Shown: positions 15,417 to 23,406 of the stretch, in pieces
Layout of the letters: each line of letters opens with the position of its first letter
How positions within the stretch are numbered: position 1 is the stretch's first letter
Assembly (NCBI GenBank): GCA_040219515.1
Contig: JAVJSI010000004.1
Span: forward strand, 62,001-126,000
Reading direction: 5' to 3'
Source of the DNA: Acidimicrobiales bacterium
GTDB taxonomy: Bacteria > Actinomycetota > Acidimicrobiia > Acidimicrobiales > Aldehydirespiratoraceae
Length of the DNA: 64,000 nucleotides
Notes under the pieces: model-generated
Database searches by the model: none
The model's input: the letters and a program-made list of their open reading frames with translations, nothing else
What the model was told of the DNA's origin: nothing
Program-made: the position numbers and the translations under genes

Positions 15417-16379
15417 ATGCGCGCTCGCGCGACACTGCGGCTGCTCGCCGCCCTTTTCGCTCTGACCCTCATCGCCTCGGCCTGCGGGGACGATGACGAG
15501 TCCACCACGGCCACCGACGACACGGCCGACGACGATGTGGCCAACGATGAGACGGCCACCGACGACATGGCCGACGGTGACATGGACCATGACGACATGG
15601 CCGATCACGAACACGATGACGACATGGACCATGACGACATGGCCGACGGCGACATTGACCATGACGACATGGCCGATCACGAACACGGCGTCGTCGAGGT
15701 GGCTGCCGACGGCGCGCCGACCGTCGATCTCGACGTCGTCGCCGACCCCGCCGGCGGGGTCAACATCCACGTGATGACCGAGAACTTCACGCCCAACCCC
15801 CAGGCGGCTTCGACCGACCATGTCGAGGGCGAGGGGCACTTCCACCTCTATGTCGACGGTGAGAAGGTCCTGCGGTTCTACGACGAGTGGATCTACTACG
15901 CCGGCGTGACCGAGGGTGACGTCGAGATCGGCGTGTCGGTCAACGCCAACGACCACCGCACCTATGCCGTGGACGGCGAGGAGATCCGGGCCGACATGGC
16001 GTTCACCGTGCCCGAACACTCCCATGACGACCACTCCCACGAGGAGGCCGAGGGCGTGGAGTACGTCGGCGATGCGCCGGCACTCGGCCTCGAGGTCGTG
16101 GAGGATCCGATGTCGGGCTGGAATGCGTTCCTCACCGTCGGCGGCATGACTCTCAGTCCCGAGCACGCGTCCGGCGAGCACGTGGATGGTGAAGGTCATC
16201 TCCACATCTACGCCAACGGCCAGAAGCTCGGTCGTCTCTACGGCACCGCCACCCACCTGGCGGCGTTGCCCGAGGGTGAGGTCGAGATCTCGATCGTGGC
16301 CTACACCAACGATCACCAGCCCTACCTGGTCGACGGTCAGCCGGTCTCGGCCGCCACGACGGTCGCCGTGGCGCCGTGA
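15417..16379 (+). CDS. His/Asp/Met-rich lipoprotein with a duplicated beta domain
   Basis: The 320-residue product has a lipoprotein signal with lipobox ASAC (Cys23). Residues about 40-90 are a low-complexity run of DMDHDDMADHEH-like units, a plausible metal-binding array of His, Asp and Met. Two related domains follow (about 95-200 and 215-320), each with a [ED]GEGH[FL]H[LI]Y core and an NDH motif, joined by another His-rich linker (EHSHDDHSHEE). I know no function for it. The last bases overlap the next gene, and three coupled genes follow one strong ribosome-binding site. Metal capture at the outer face of the membrane is inferred from composition. Confidence 0.8.
   Translation: MRARATLRLLAALFALTLIASACGDDDESTTATDDTADDDVANDETATDDMADGDMDHDDMADHEHDDDMDHDDMADGDIDHDDMADHEHGVVEVAADGAPTVDLDVVADPAGGVNIHVMTENFTPNPQAASTDHVEGEGHFHLYVDGEKVLRFYDEWIYYAGVTEGDVEIGVSVNANDHRTYAVDGEEIRADMAFTVPEHSHDDHSHEEAEGVEYVGDAPALGLEVVEDPMSGWNAFLTVGGMTLSPEHASGEHVDGEGHLHIYANGQKLGRLYGTATHLAALPEGEVEISIVAYTNDHQPYLVDGQPVSAATTVAVAP
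15561..15686 (+). repeat. Coding tandem repeat (54-bp unit at 72-bp spacing)
   Basis: Bases 15561-15614 and 15633-15686 agree at 52 of 54 positions and encode the DDMADGDxDHDDMADHEH unit of the lipoprotein. The 18 bases between them repeat part of the unit. Such repeats can change copy number by slippage. Confidence 0.85.
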
Positions 16380-16744
16380 GGTTCCGGAGCCTCCTCATAC
16401 CTGTCGTCGTCGTTGCGCTGCTGGCTGCCGCGTGCGGCGACGACGGGGAGGCGAGCGCGCCAGCGGACGCGGGTGACGATGCCGCCGATGTGGTCATCGA
16501 ACTCGAGGTGGTCGACGGTGACCTCGTCGGTGGGTCCCGCCAGGTGGACGTCGGCCTCGGGCAATCGGTCGAGGTGGTCGTGTCGGGTGACAGCACCGAC
16601 CAGGTGCACATCCACGGGTACGACCTCTACGTCGATCTCGTCGACGGGGAGGGCAGCACCAGTTTCGATGCGCTGATCCCCGGCACCTTCGAGATCGAAC
16701 TCGAGGCGGCCGGACGGCTGCTCGTGCGAATGACCGTGTCGTGA
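16376..16744 (+). CDS. Small lipoprotein with a cupredoxin-like domain
   Basis: The 122-residue product has a lipoprotein signal with lipobox AAAC (Cys20). The mature part is an all-beta domain with the HIHGYD segment at 78-83, which resembles the first copper-ligand strand of cupredoxin-like proteins. The usual C-terminal Cys-His-Met ligand loop is absent, so copper binding is uncertain. Its GTG start overlaps the stop of the His-rich lipoprotein gene and its stop overlaps the start of the membrane-protein gene, so all three are translationally coupled. Confidence 0.75.
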   Translation: MRFRSLLIPVVVVALLAAACGDDGEASAPADAGDDAADVVIELEVVDGDLVGGSRQVDVGLGQSVEVVVSGDSTDQVHIHGYDLYVDLVDGEGSTSFDALIPGTFEIELEAAGRLLVRMTVS

Positions 16745-18093
16745 TCGGCACCCTGCTCGCCCACGGCATCGGCGGTCGCACCGACCTGCCGTTGCCCGCA
16801 TGGCAGCTGGCCTGGGCCGCCGGGTTCTCCGTGGCGATCTCGTTCGTCGCGCTCGGCGCATTCTGGGAGCGGCCCCACCTGGCCGCAGCAGCCCGGGGCC
16901 GGGCGCTGTGGACTGCGGTGGGGCCGCCCGCCCGAGTTCTCGAAGTCGTTCTCAAGGTGTGCGGCCTGGGGCTGTTCGGCGTGGTGCTCTATGCCGCATG
17001 GCGGGGCAACACGAACTTCGCGGTGAACATCGCGGGCGATGCCTTCCTGATCTGGTTCTGGGTCGGACTCCAGTTCGTGTCGGCCGTCTTCGGTGATGTG
17101 TGGCGGGCGTTCAACCCCTACTTCACGATCGCCGATTCGGCGGCGTGGGTGCGAGCGAAGGTGACCGGCACACCGATCTCCGACATCGAACACGGTGCGG
17201 CCACGCTCTGGCCGGCCACGATCGCGATCTTCGCCTATCTGTGGTTCGAGTTGGCCTACAACTCGCTGTGGTTCGAATCCGAGATCCGATCCGCCGCCCA
17301 CCCGCGATCGATCGCCGCGTTCCTCACCGTCTACAGCCTGGTCATGGTGGTCGGCTCGAGCGTGCGCGGGCGAGGCTGGGTCCGCACCGCCGACGGCTTC
17401 TCGGTCCTGTTCGCAAAGCTCGGCGCGATGGCGGTGTTCCACCTCGACGACGAACGTCGAATCCGCGTGCGACCGCCGCTGGCCGGTCTGGCCACGGTTG
17501 CGCCGGTCGTCGGCCTCGTGCCGTTCGTGCTCGTGGTGCTCGGCAGTACGTCGTTCGACGGGTTCACCCGGAGTTCGGTCTGGTTCGACATCGCCGGGGA
17601 CCGCGCCGGTTGGAGCCTGACGGTGGTCTCGACCATCGGCCTGCTGGCGATCATCTTGTTGGTCAGCATGATCTACATCTTCGCGATGAACCTGATGGCG
17701 AGTGTGACCGGCGACGACGCCAACGAGTTGGCGGCGGTCTTCGGCCCGACCCTCGTGCCGATCGCCGCGGCCTATGCGGTGGCGCACTACTTCAGCCTGC
17801 TCGTGCTCGACGGTCAGCGGATGTTCATCCAGATCTCCGACCCGCTCGGCCGGGGATGGGATCTGTTCGGGACCAAGGACTACGAGATCAACTGGTTGCT
17901 GGTGTCACCGAGCACGATCGCCTGGGTGCAGACGTTGGCGATCGCCATCGGGCACGTGTTGGCGGTGGCGGCCGCCCACGATCGGGCGATCTCGCGTTAC
18001 CCCCACGACGTGGCGGTGCGTTCCCAGTATCCGATGCTGGGGGTCATGGTCGTCTACACGGTGGTCGGTCTGTTCCTGCTCCTCGGGGTCTGA
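16741..18093 (+). CDS. Polytopic membrane protein of unknown function
   Basis: The 450-residue protein has about ten to eleven hydrophobic helices and no signal sequence. Polar residues recur in or beside helices (HYFSLLVLDGQRMF near 355, IGHVLAVAAAHD near 402), and His residues could coordinate metal. Similar actinobacterial proteins are sometimes labelled fenitrothion hydrolase-like from weak similarity; I do not rely on that. The GTG start overlaps the upstream lipoprotein stop. Partnered with two lipoproteins of metal-binding character, it may be the transporter or redox module of the set. Confidence 0.72.
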   Translation: MIGTLLAHGIGGRTDLPLPAWQLAWAAGFSVAISFVALGAFWERPHLAAAARGRALWTAVGPPARVLEVVLKVCGLGLFGVVLYAAWRGNTNFAVNIAGDAFLIWFWVGLQFVSAVFGDVWRAFNPYFTIADSAAWVRAKVTGTPISDIEHGAATLWPATIAIFAYLWFELAYNSLWFESEIRSAAHPRSIAAFLTVYSLVMVVGSSVRGRGWVRTADGFSVLFAKLGAMAVFHLDDERRIRVRPPLAGLATVAPVVGLVPFVLVVLGSTSFDGFTRSSVWFDIAGDRAGWSLTVVSTIGLLAIILLVSMIYIFAMNLMASVTGDDANELAAVFGPTLVPIAAAYAVAHYFSLLVLDGQRMFIQISDPLGRGWDLFGTKDYEINWLLVSPSTIAWVQTLAIAIGHVLAVAAAHDRAISRYPHDVAVRSQYPMLGVMVVYTVVGLFLLLGV

Positions 18094-18105
18094 GCCCCCG
18101 GGTTC

Positions 18106-18888
18106 TCACTGGCCCTGCAGCCGCCCGGTGAGGAACCCGAGCACCTGGTCGAAGGCCTCCTTGGTCGGGTGCCCGGGGGTGTCGCGCCGTTCTTCGGTGA
18201 GCACGCTGTGGGCCGCCTTGCCGATGTCGTGGGCCGGATCGGGGCTGGGGATCTCGACGCCGATGAAGTCGTTGCCGAGGGCGGCCCGCAGGGTGGCGAA
18301 ACGATCGGCCGGCACCAGCGGGTCGCCGGTGAACCTCAGGCCGAGCACCGGGCATCCGTCGGCCGCCCGGGCTGCCACCGTGGCGAGTTGGGCATCGTCG
18401 AGGCCGACGCTGGCCCGCCGTTTCCGGCCGACCCCGAAGGGCAGCGACGGCTGGGAGAGCACCGGCGCGACCACCGCGTCGTCGAGCAGCATCGCCAGCC
18501 CGAATCCGCCGGTGAAGCACATCCCCACGAAGCCGACGCCGGGGCCGCCGTGGTCGGCGTGGAGTTTTCTGGCCAGGGCGCGAAGCCACTCGGTCGCCGG
18601 CTGGTCGTCGCGGGTGGCCATGGCGTGGAACTCGCTGCTGACACAGGCCCGGGCGATCGTCGTCAGTGCGTTGACGGTCGTGGGCGGCCGACCGGGCACA
18701 CCGAACATGCTGGGCATGGCAACCGACAGCCCGGCCGACAGGAGATCCTCGGCGAATCGGGTGACCTCCGGCGTGATCCCGGGGATCTCGGCGGCCACGA
18801 GGACGCACGGTCCCGACCCCTGGCGGTAGACGTCGTGGGTGATCGACTCGTGGGTGAATGGGTCGACGCGGAAGTCCTCGAGTGTCAT
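18106..18888 (-). CDS. Dienelactone hydrolase family protein
   Basis: The 260-residue alpha/beta hydrolase has the nucleophile motif GMCFTGG at 122-128 with Cys124, characteristic of dienelactone hydrolases, which use Cys-His-Asp. [10 protein letters not shown] carries the probable acidic residue and AHDI or AAHS the histidine. The substrate is unknown; no aromatic-degradation genes are nearby. It is convergent with the membrane-protein gene (12 bases between stops) and divergent from the M23 gene. Confidence 0.88.
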   Translation of the reverse strand: MTLEDFRVDPFTHESITHDVYRQGSGPCVLVAAEIPGITPEVTRFAEDLLSAGLSVAMPSMFGVPGRPPTTVNALTTIARACVSSEFHAMATRDDQPATEWLRALARKLHADHGGPGVGFVGMCFTGGFGLAMLLDDAVVAPVLSQPSLPFGVGRKRRASVGLDDAQLATVAARAADGCPVLGLRFTGDPLVPADRFATLRAALGNDFIGVEIPSPDPAHDIGKAAHSVLTEERRDTPGHPTKEAFDQVLGFLTGRLQGQ

Positions 18889-18950
18889 GGCTGCATGCTC
18901 GCGGGCATGGTCACGCTATTCATGTCATTCCTGTTACGATCCGTGCCGCG

Positions 18951-20249
18951 ATGAGTGTCCACCGATTCACCCTCCGCCGTTCTCTGGCCGCGGTCGCCGC
19001 GGCCTGCGTGCTGGCCGGGCCCCTCACCGTCGGCTTGGCCGGTGCACAGGACGAGGGCGACGTCGACGACCTCCGCCAGGAGCGGGAGAGCAACCGGCGC
19101 GACGCGGCCGAAGTCGCCGCGGAACTCGATGCCCTGGCGGCCGAGGACGACGAACTGGCCGCCGCGATAGCGGCGCTCGATTCGTTCATCTCGCTCCAGG
19201 AAGCCAAGGTCGCGGCGGCCGAGGAAGCGATCGCCGATGCCGAGGAGCGGGCCCTGCTGGCCCGTGAGCAGGCCGATGCGTTGGCGGCGAGCATGGTCGG
19301 CATCCGTGACGAGCTCGAATTCGCGGCCATCGACGCGTTCGTCGCCCCGCGACCCGACGTGCTCGGACAACTCGATTCCGACAATCTGCTCGACGTCGAG
19401 CTCAAGCAGTCCTACGTCGAAGGTGTGGTCGGCGACGAATACGAGCTGATCGACGAACTGCGGGTGGCCCAGGCCCAGCAGGACGACGCGATCCAGCGGG
19501 CCGAGGAAGCGACCCAGGACGCCGAGGCCGAGCGGGTCAATCTGGCCGAGGGGCTGGCCGAGCTCGACGAGAGCCGGGCCGAGGTCGAGGCGCTCCGGGT
19601 CCAGGTCAGGGCCCGGACCGCTGAATGGCAGGCTGTGGGCGCGGAGATCGAGGCGGCCGACGCCGCCATCGCCGCCCAGATCCGCGATCTCGAAGCCGAG
19701 CTGGCCCGGCAGGCGGCCGCTGCGGAGGAGGCCCGTCTCGCAGCCGAGGAAGAAGCTCGTCTCGCGGCGGAGGAAGCGGCCGCCGACGACGAGGCCGATC
19801 CGGACACCGATGACGATGCCGCCGACGATGACGAACCGGCCTCGCCGCCCGCCGATCTGGGTCCGTTCGCGGTCACCCATCGTCCCGTACCCGGTGCCAT
19901 CACGAGCCCGTTCGGGTCGCGTGTACATCCGATCTTCGGCACGACCCGCAACCACTACGGCATCGACTTCAACGCCAGCACCGGCGACCCGATCGTCGCC
20001 GCCGCCTCGGGAACCGTCATCAGTGCAGGCTGGATGAACGGCTACGGCAACGTGGTCGTGATCTCCCACGGCGACGGCTTCACCACGCTCTATGCCCACC
20101 AGTCCGAAATCCTGGTGAGCGCGGGCGCCACGGTCTCCGGCGGCGACACCATCGGCCGGGTGGGCAGCACCGGCTTCTCGACCGGACCACACCTCCACTG
20201 GGAGATCCGGGTCGACGGCGTCGCGGTGAACCCCGCCAACTACCTCTGA
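18951..20249 (+). CDS. Coiled-coil M23 (LytM) peptidase, EnvC/NlpD-like
   Basis: The 432-residue product has a signal peptide (about 1-33), a long Ala/Glu/Arg-rich coiled coil (about 35-275), an acidic linker, and a C-terminal LytM domain. Zinc-site residues are in HYGID (His335, Asp339) and GPHLHW (His414, His416), with a further catalytic histidine in YAHQ (His383), so the domain looks active. This architecture resembles cell-wall hydrolases or their activators acting in division. The ATG at 18951 begins the signal peptide. A GC-rich hairpin follows. Confidence 0.9.
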   Translation: MSVHRFTLRRSLAAVAAACVLAGPLTVGLAGAQDEGDVDDLRQERESNRRDAAEVAAELDALAAEDDELAAAIAALDSFISLQEAKVAAAEEAIADAEERALLAREQADALAASMVGIRDELEFAAIDAFVAPRPDVLGQLDSDNLLDVELKQSYVEGVVGDEYELIDELRVAQAQQDDAIQRAEEATQDAEAERVNLAEGLAELDESRAEVEALRVQVRARTAEWQAVGAEIEAADAAIAAQIRDLEAELARQAAAAEEARLAAEEEARLAAEEAAADDEADPDTDDDAADDDEPASPPADLGPFAVTHRPVPGAITSPFGSRVHPIFGTTRNHYGIDFNASTGDPIVAAASGTVISAGWMNGYGNVVVISHGDGFTTLYAHQSEILVSAGATVSGGDTIGRVGSTGFSTGPHLHWEIRVDGVAVNPANYL

Positions 20250-20262
20250 GTCGGGAGCTGCT

Positions 20263-20281
20263 GCCCGGGTGTCGCCCGGGC
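20263..20281 (+). terminator. GC-rich hairpin after the M23 gene
   Basis: GCCCGGG (20263-20269) and CCCGGGC (20275-20281) form a 7-bp stem with a 5-base loop and no T-run, so its strength is uncertain. Confidence 0.5.
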
Positions 20282-20304
20282 TGACGTTCGGCCGAGCCTG
20301 TGCC

Positions 20305-20310
20305 TATGAT
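20305..20310 (+). promoter_or_regulatory. Probable -10 TATGAT of the trypsin-like protease gene
   Basis: TATGAT is followed by a short leader with AGGGAG at 20317-20322, ten bases before the ATG at 20333. This leadered arrangement decides that start over an in-frame GTG at 20300 that overlaps the hexamer region. Confidence 0.5.
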
Positions 20311-20332
20311 CCCCACAGGGAGTGGGCGAATC

Positions 20333-21226
20333 ATGCACCGAGAGTGGTCGAGTCAACGAGAGACGCAGTTGCCGCCCGAGCGTGGGCTTGCGTCCACCAG
20401 CTGGAACGAACGGCGCCTCGTCGCCTCGGCCGTGGTCGTCGCCGTCGCCCTGCTGCTCATCGGGGTCGGCGTGAGTCGCCTCCTCCATCCCGGACTCGTC
20501 GCCGCCGGTGATGTCTCGGCCCTCGACATCTCGGCCGGCGACAGTGCCGCGGACGATCTCGCGCCGGCCACCGAGGTGGGCGCGGCGGTCGAGGAAGCGC
20601 CGGCCACCGAACTCGGCGACGCCGTCGCCTCGCGTCGTGGCGGGCCGTTCGTGCCGGCGCCGGCCGAGCACCTGACCGTCGTCCATGTCTCCGTGAGCGT
20701 GTGCGACGCTCGCTCGTCGGGATCCGGCGTGGTGGTCGCCGACGGGCTGCTGCTGACCGCGGCCCACGTGGTCGGCGACGCCGCCCTCGTGCGGATCGAT
20801 CAGGGTGGCATCACCGTCACCGGCGAGGTGCTCGGTGTGCTCGGCGACGAGCGCGACCTCGCGCTCGTCGCCGTGGATGCACCCATGCGCGCGCCGCTCG
20901 CGGCCGCGCCGGCGCCGGCCCTCGGCGCACCGGTCACGCTGGTCGGTTTTCCCGACGGCGGTCCGCGCACGGTCTCGGTCGGGCCGCGTGTCGACGTGAC
21001 CGAGAATGTGGCCCGGTTGGCCGGGGGCGGCGAGATCGTGGGCGTCGACGTCGGTATCGAGGCCGGCATCTCCGGCGGACCGGCGATCGACGAGACCGGC
21101 ACGATGGTCGGCATCGTGGTGGCCAAGGAGGCCGCCTCCGACACGGCCCTCGTCGTTGCGACCCCCGACCTCGTCGACATCGGCGATGCAGCCCTCGTGC
21201 CCGGGACGTGTGTCGGGAGCGCGTGA
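20333..21226 (+). CDS. Membrane-anchored trypsin-like serine protease
   Basis: The 297-residue product has one N-terminal membrane helix (about 30-50), a variable Ala/Asp-rich linker and a chymotrypsin-fold protease domain from about 112. The catalytic triad is complete: His145 in TAAHVV, Asp175 in ERDLALV and Ser248 in GISGGPA. There is no PDZ domain, unlike HtrA/DegP. The protease probably acts outside the membrane on unknown substrates. Two Cys (about 124 and near the C terminus) could form a disulfide. Confidence 0.9.
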   Translation: MHREWSSQRETQLPPERGLASTSWNERRLVASAVVVAVALLLIGVGVSRLLHPGLVAAGDVSALDISAGDSAADDLAPATEVGAAVEEAPATELGDAVASRRGGPFVPAPAEHLTVVHVSVSVCDARSSGSGVVVADGLLLTAAHVVGDAALVRIDQGGITVTGEVLGVLGDERDLALVAVDAPMRAPLAAAPAPALGAPVTLVGFPDGGPRTVSVGPRVDVTENVARLAGGGEIVGVDVGIEAGISGGPAIDETGTMVGIVVAKEAASDTALVVATPDLVDIGDAALVPGTCVGSA

Positions 21227-21248
21227 CCGCGGGGTCGGTGTCGGGGGT

Positions 21249-21254
21249 TAGTGT
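21249..21254 (+). promoter_or_regulatory. Leaderless -10 TAGTGT for thiamine pyrophosphokinase
   Basis: TAGTGT is followed by six bases and the ATG at 21261. Confidence 0.6.
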
Positions 21255-21260
21255 CGATCG

Positions 21261-21908
21261 ATGGCTGTTCGACACGCGCGGGTGATCGCGTCCGGCGCTC
21301 ACCTCGCACCGCTGGTCGGGGCGGCGGCGGACATCGTCATCTGTGCCGACGGTGGCCTGGCGGCGGCGATCGAGGCGCAGCTCCGCGTCGACGTGGTCGT
21401 CGGTGACCTCGATTCGGCGTCGGCTGCGGACCTGGACGCCGCGGCGGCGGCGGGGGCCGAGATCCTCCGCCATCCGGCCACCAAGGACGAGACCGACCTC
21501 GAACTCGCGCTTCTCGAGGCCATGGACCGGGGCGCCGCGTCGATCGCCGTGCATCTCGCCGACGGCGGCCGCCTCGATCACCAGCTGGCCAACCTGGTCG
21601 TGTTGGCCTCACCACGTTGGCGGTCGGCGCGGGTCAGCGCGTGGGTGGGGGAGAACCGGGTGTGGGTGGTGCATGGCGAGCTCGAGTTGCCGCTGGCGGC
21701 CGGCGCGGCCGTTGCGTTGCAGGCCGTTGCCGGACCGGCGACGGTCACCACGACCGGCCTGGCGTATCCACTCCACGGCGAGGTACTGCGCTCCACCGAG
21801 GCACGCGGCATCGCCAATGAGGTGATCTCGGCGCCGGCGACGGTGCGGGTCGACGATGGCGTCGTGCTGGTGCTGAGCCCGCCGGGTCAATCGGCCCAGG
21901 CGACGTAG
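21261..21908 (+). CDS. Thiamine pyrophosphokinase
   Basis: The 215-residue protein makes thiamine diphosphate from thiamine and ATP. Motifs of the bacterial family are present: ADGG (about 29-32), GDLDSA (about 48-53), KDETDLELAL (about 75-84) and GGRLDHQLANL (about 102-112). Length is normal. The gene is leaderless. Its 3' end overlaps the convergent ABC ATPase gene by 22 bases. Confidence 0.92.
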   Translation: MAVRHARVIASGAHLAPLVGAAADIVICADGGLAAAIEAQLRVDVVVGDLDSASAADLDAAAAAGAEILRHPATKDETDLELALLEAMDRGAASIAVHLADGGRLDHQLANLVVLASPRWRSARVSAWVGENRVWVVHGELELPLAAGAAVALQAVAGPATVTTTGLAYPLHGEVLRSTEARGIANEVISAPATVRVDDGVVLVLSPPGQSAQAT

Positions 21909-22672
21909 CGGCCCCGACGACGCTCGAGCGTGAGCGCCAGGTCGAAGCACGACGACAGGTTGGGGGCGGTGAGTACCTCGTCGAGCGGCCCGGCGACGAG
22001 CACCCGCCCCTGTTTCACGAGCAGCGCATGGGTGAAGCCGTCGGGGATCTCCTCGACATGGTGGGTGACGAGGGCCATCGGCGGCATCGACGGATCGGCG
22101 GCGAGTCCGCTCAGCATTCGTACGAAGTGCTCCCGTCCGGCGAGGTCGAGGGCCGCCGTCGGTTCGTCGAGCAGCAGCAGGCCCGGGTCGGTCGACAGCG
22201 CACGGGCCACGAGCACTCGCTGCCGCTCGCCCGACGAGCAGGCGCCGAATCGGCGGGTCGACAGGTGGGCAATGCCGACGCGCTCGAGCGCTCGGGCCGC
22301 GGCCTCCCGGTCGGCGTCGTCGTAGTCGTGCCACCAGGGTTCGAGCGCGCCGTTGCGGGCCGTCATCACCACGTCGGCAACGGGGAGATCCCCACGGAGC
22401 AGGTCGGCCATCGAGGCGCTGGCGAAGCCGACCCGCTCGCGGAGACGGCGCACGTCGGTGCGGCCAAGCCGTTCGCCGAGCACCTCGACGTCGCCCCCCG
22501 ACGGGTGGAGCCACATCGACGCGATCCGAACGAGGGTGGTCTTGCCGCAGCCGTTGGGCCCGAGGACGACCCAGTGCTGGCCCGGCGCGATGGTCCAGTC
22601 GATGCCGCGGAGGATCTCCACGCCGTCGGTGGTGCGGTGCACCCCCTGCAGCCGCAGGACCGGCTCGGTCAC
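21887..22672 (-). CDS. ABC transporter ATP-binding protein (stand-alone)
   Basis: The 261-residue protein has Walker A GPNGCGKTT at 38-46, a signature-like CSSGERQRVL, Walker B LLLLDEPTAALD and a switch histidine in VTHH. The usual Q-loop glutamine is not obvious (GFASASMADLL at that place). No transmembrane permease of the same type is adjacent; the upstream gene is a TSUP permease. It resembles small cytosolic ATPases such as YlmA or the two halves of ModF. The GTG at 22672 is 14 bases after the TSUP stop. Confidence 0.87.
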   Translation of the reverse strand: MTEPVLRLQGVHRTTDGVEILRGIDWTIAPGQHWVVLGPNGCGKTTLVRIASMWLHPSGGDVEVLGERLGRTDVRRLRERVGFASASMADLLRGDLPVADVVMTARNGALEPWWHDYDDADREAAARALERVGIAHLSTRRFGACSSGERQRVLVARALSTDPGLLLLDEPTAALDLAGREHFVRMLSGLAADPSMPPMALVTHHVEEIPDGFTHALLVKQGRVLVAGPLDEVLTAPNLSSCFDLALTLERRRGRYVAWAD

Positions 22673-22686
22673 GTCGTCGACACCGG

Positions 22687-23406
22687 TCAGATCGTCCGCA
22701 CGATCAGCACCACTGCGGCGAACGAGGCCACCCCGAGAACGAGGGGTCGGACCCGTCCGGCATCCACCCGGGGTCGCAGCGGCCCGGCGGCGACGAAGCC
22801 CACCATGGCGCCGGGAACGAGCGCGGCCCCGACCAGCAGCTCGTCGGTGCCGAGTCGGCCGGCGGCGGCAATGGCGGGGAGGCTGATGAGGGTGCCGAAC
22901 GCGAAGAAGGCGCTCATCGTCGCCCGGAGCGACGGACCGCTGCGATGTTGCAGAGCGAGCGCGAGCGGCGGTCCGCCGATGGACGCAGTTGTGGCGCCGA
23001 AGCCGGAGACGGTGCCGGCGCCGAAGAAGGTGGCGCGTCGTTCCGGGATGCGAACGAGGCCGCTCGACAAGGCGACGGCGACGAGGATGGTGATGCCCAC
23101 CATGAGCTGGATGGAGCGATCGGTGGCCGCCGCCAGCACGAAGGCGCCGACGACGGATCCCGGGATCCTCCCGGCGGTGGCCCAGCCGACGACCGTTCGA
23201 TCGACCTCGTCTCGTTCCCGCATGGCCATGGCGAAGGTGAGGGTGCCGGCAGCGATGAAGATCGGCCCGGGCACGAGATCGGGGTCGAGCATCGCGAACA
23301 CGGGAGCGGCCAGCAGATTGGCGCCGAACCCCACCGACGCCTGCACGGTCGCGGCTGCGGCCATCACGACGGCGGCCAGGATGAGCACGTCGGTGTCGAC
23401 GCTCAT
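22687..23406 (-). CDS. TSUP (TauE/SafE) family permease
   Basis: The 239-residue membrane protein has about seven to eight helices and the two-fold repeat of the TSUP family, with VQASVGFGANLLAAPVF in the first half and GTVSGFGATTASIGGPPLA in the second. The family moves sulfite, sulfonates or other organic anions; the substrate is unknown. Its ATG overlaps the stop of the upstream ABC exporter gene (ATGA), so it belongs to that operon. Confidence 0.88.
   Translation of the reverse strand: MSVDTDVLILAAVVMAAAATVQASVGFGANLLAAPVFAMLDPDLVPGPIFIAAGTLTFAMAMRERDEVDRTVVGWATAGRIPGSVVGAFVLAAATDRSIQLMVGITILVAVALSSGLVRIPERRATFFGAGTVSGFGATTASIGGPPLALALQHRSGPSLRATMSAFFAFGTLISLPAIAAAGRLGTDELLVGAALVPGAMVGFVAAGPLRPRVDAGRVRPLVLGVASFAAVVLIVRTI

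Noticed and set aside
15561-15686. CRISPR or intergenic satellite
   Set aside because: The repeat is in frame inside a lipoprotein gene and encodes a regular amino-acid pattern.
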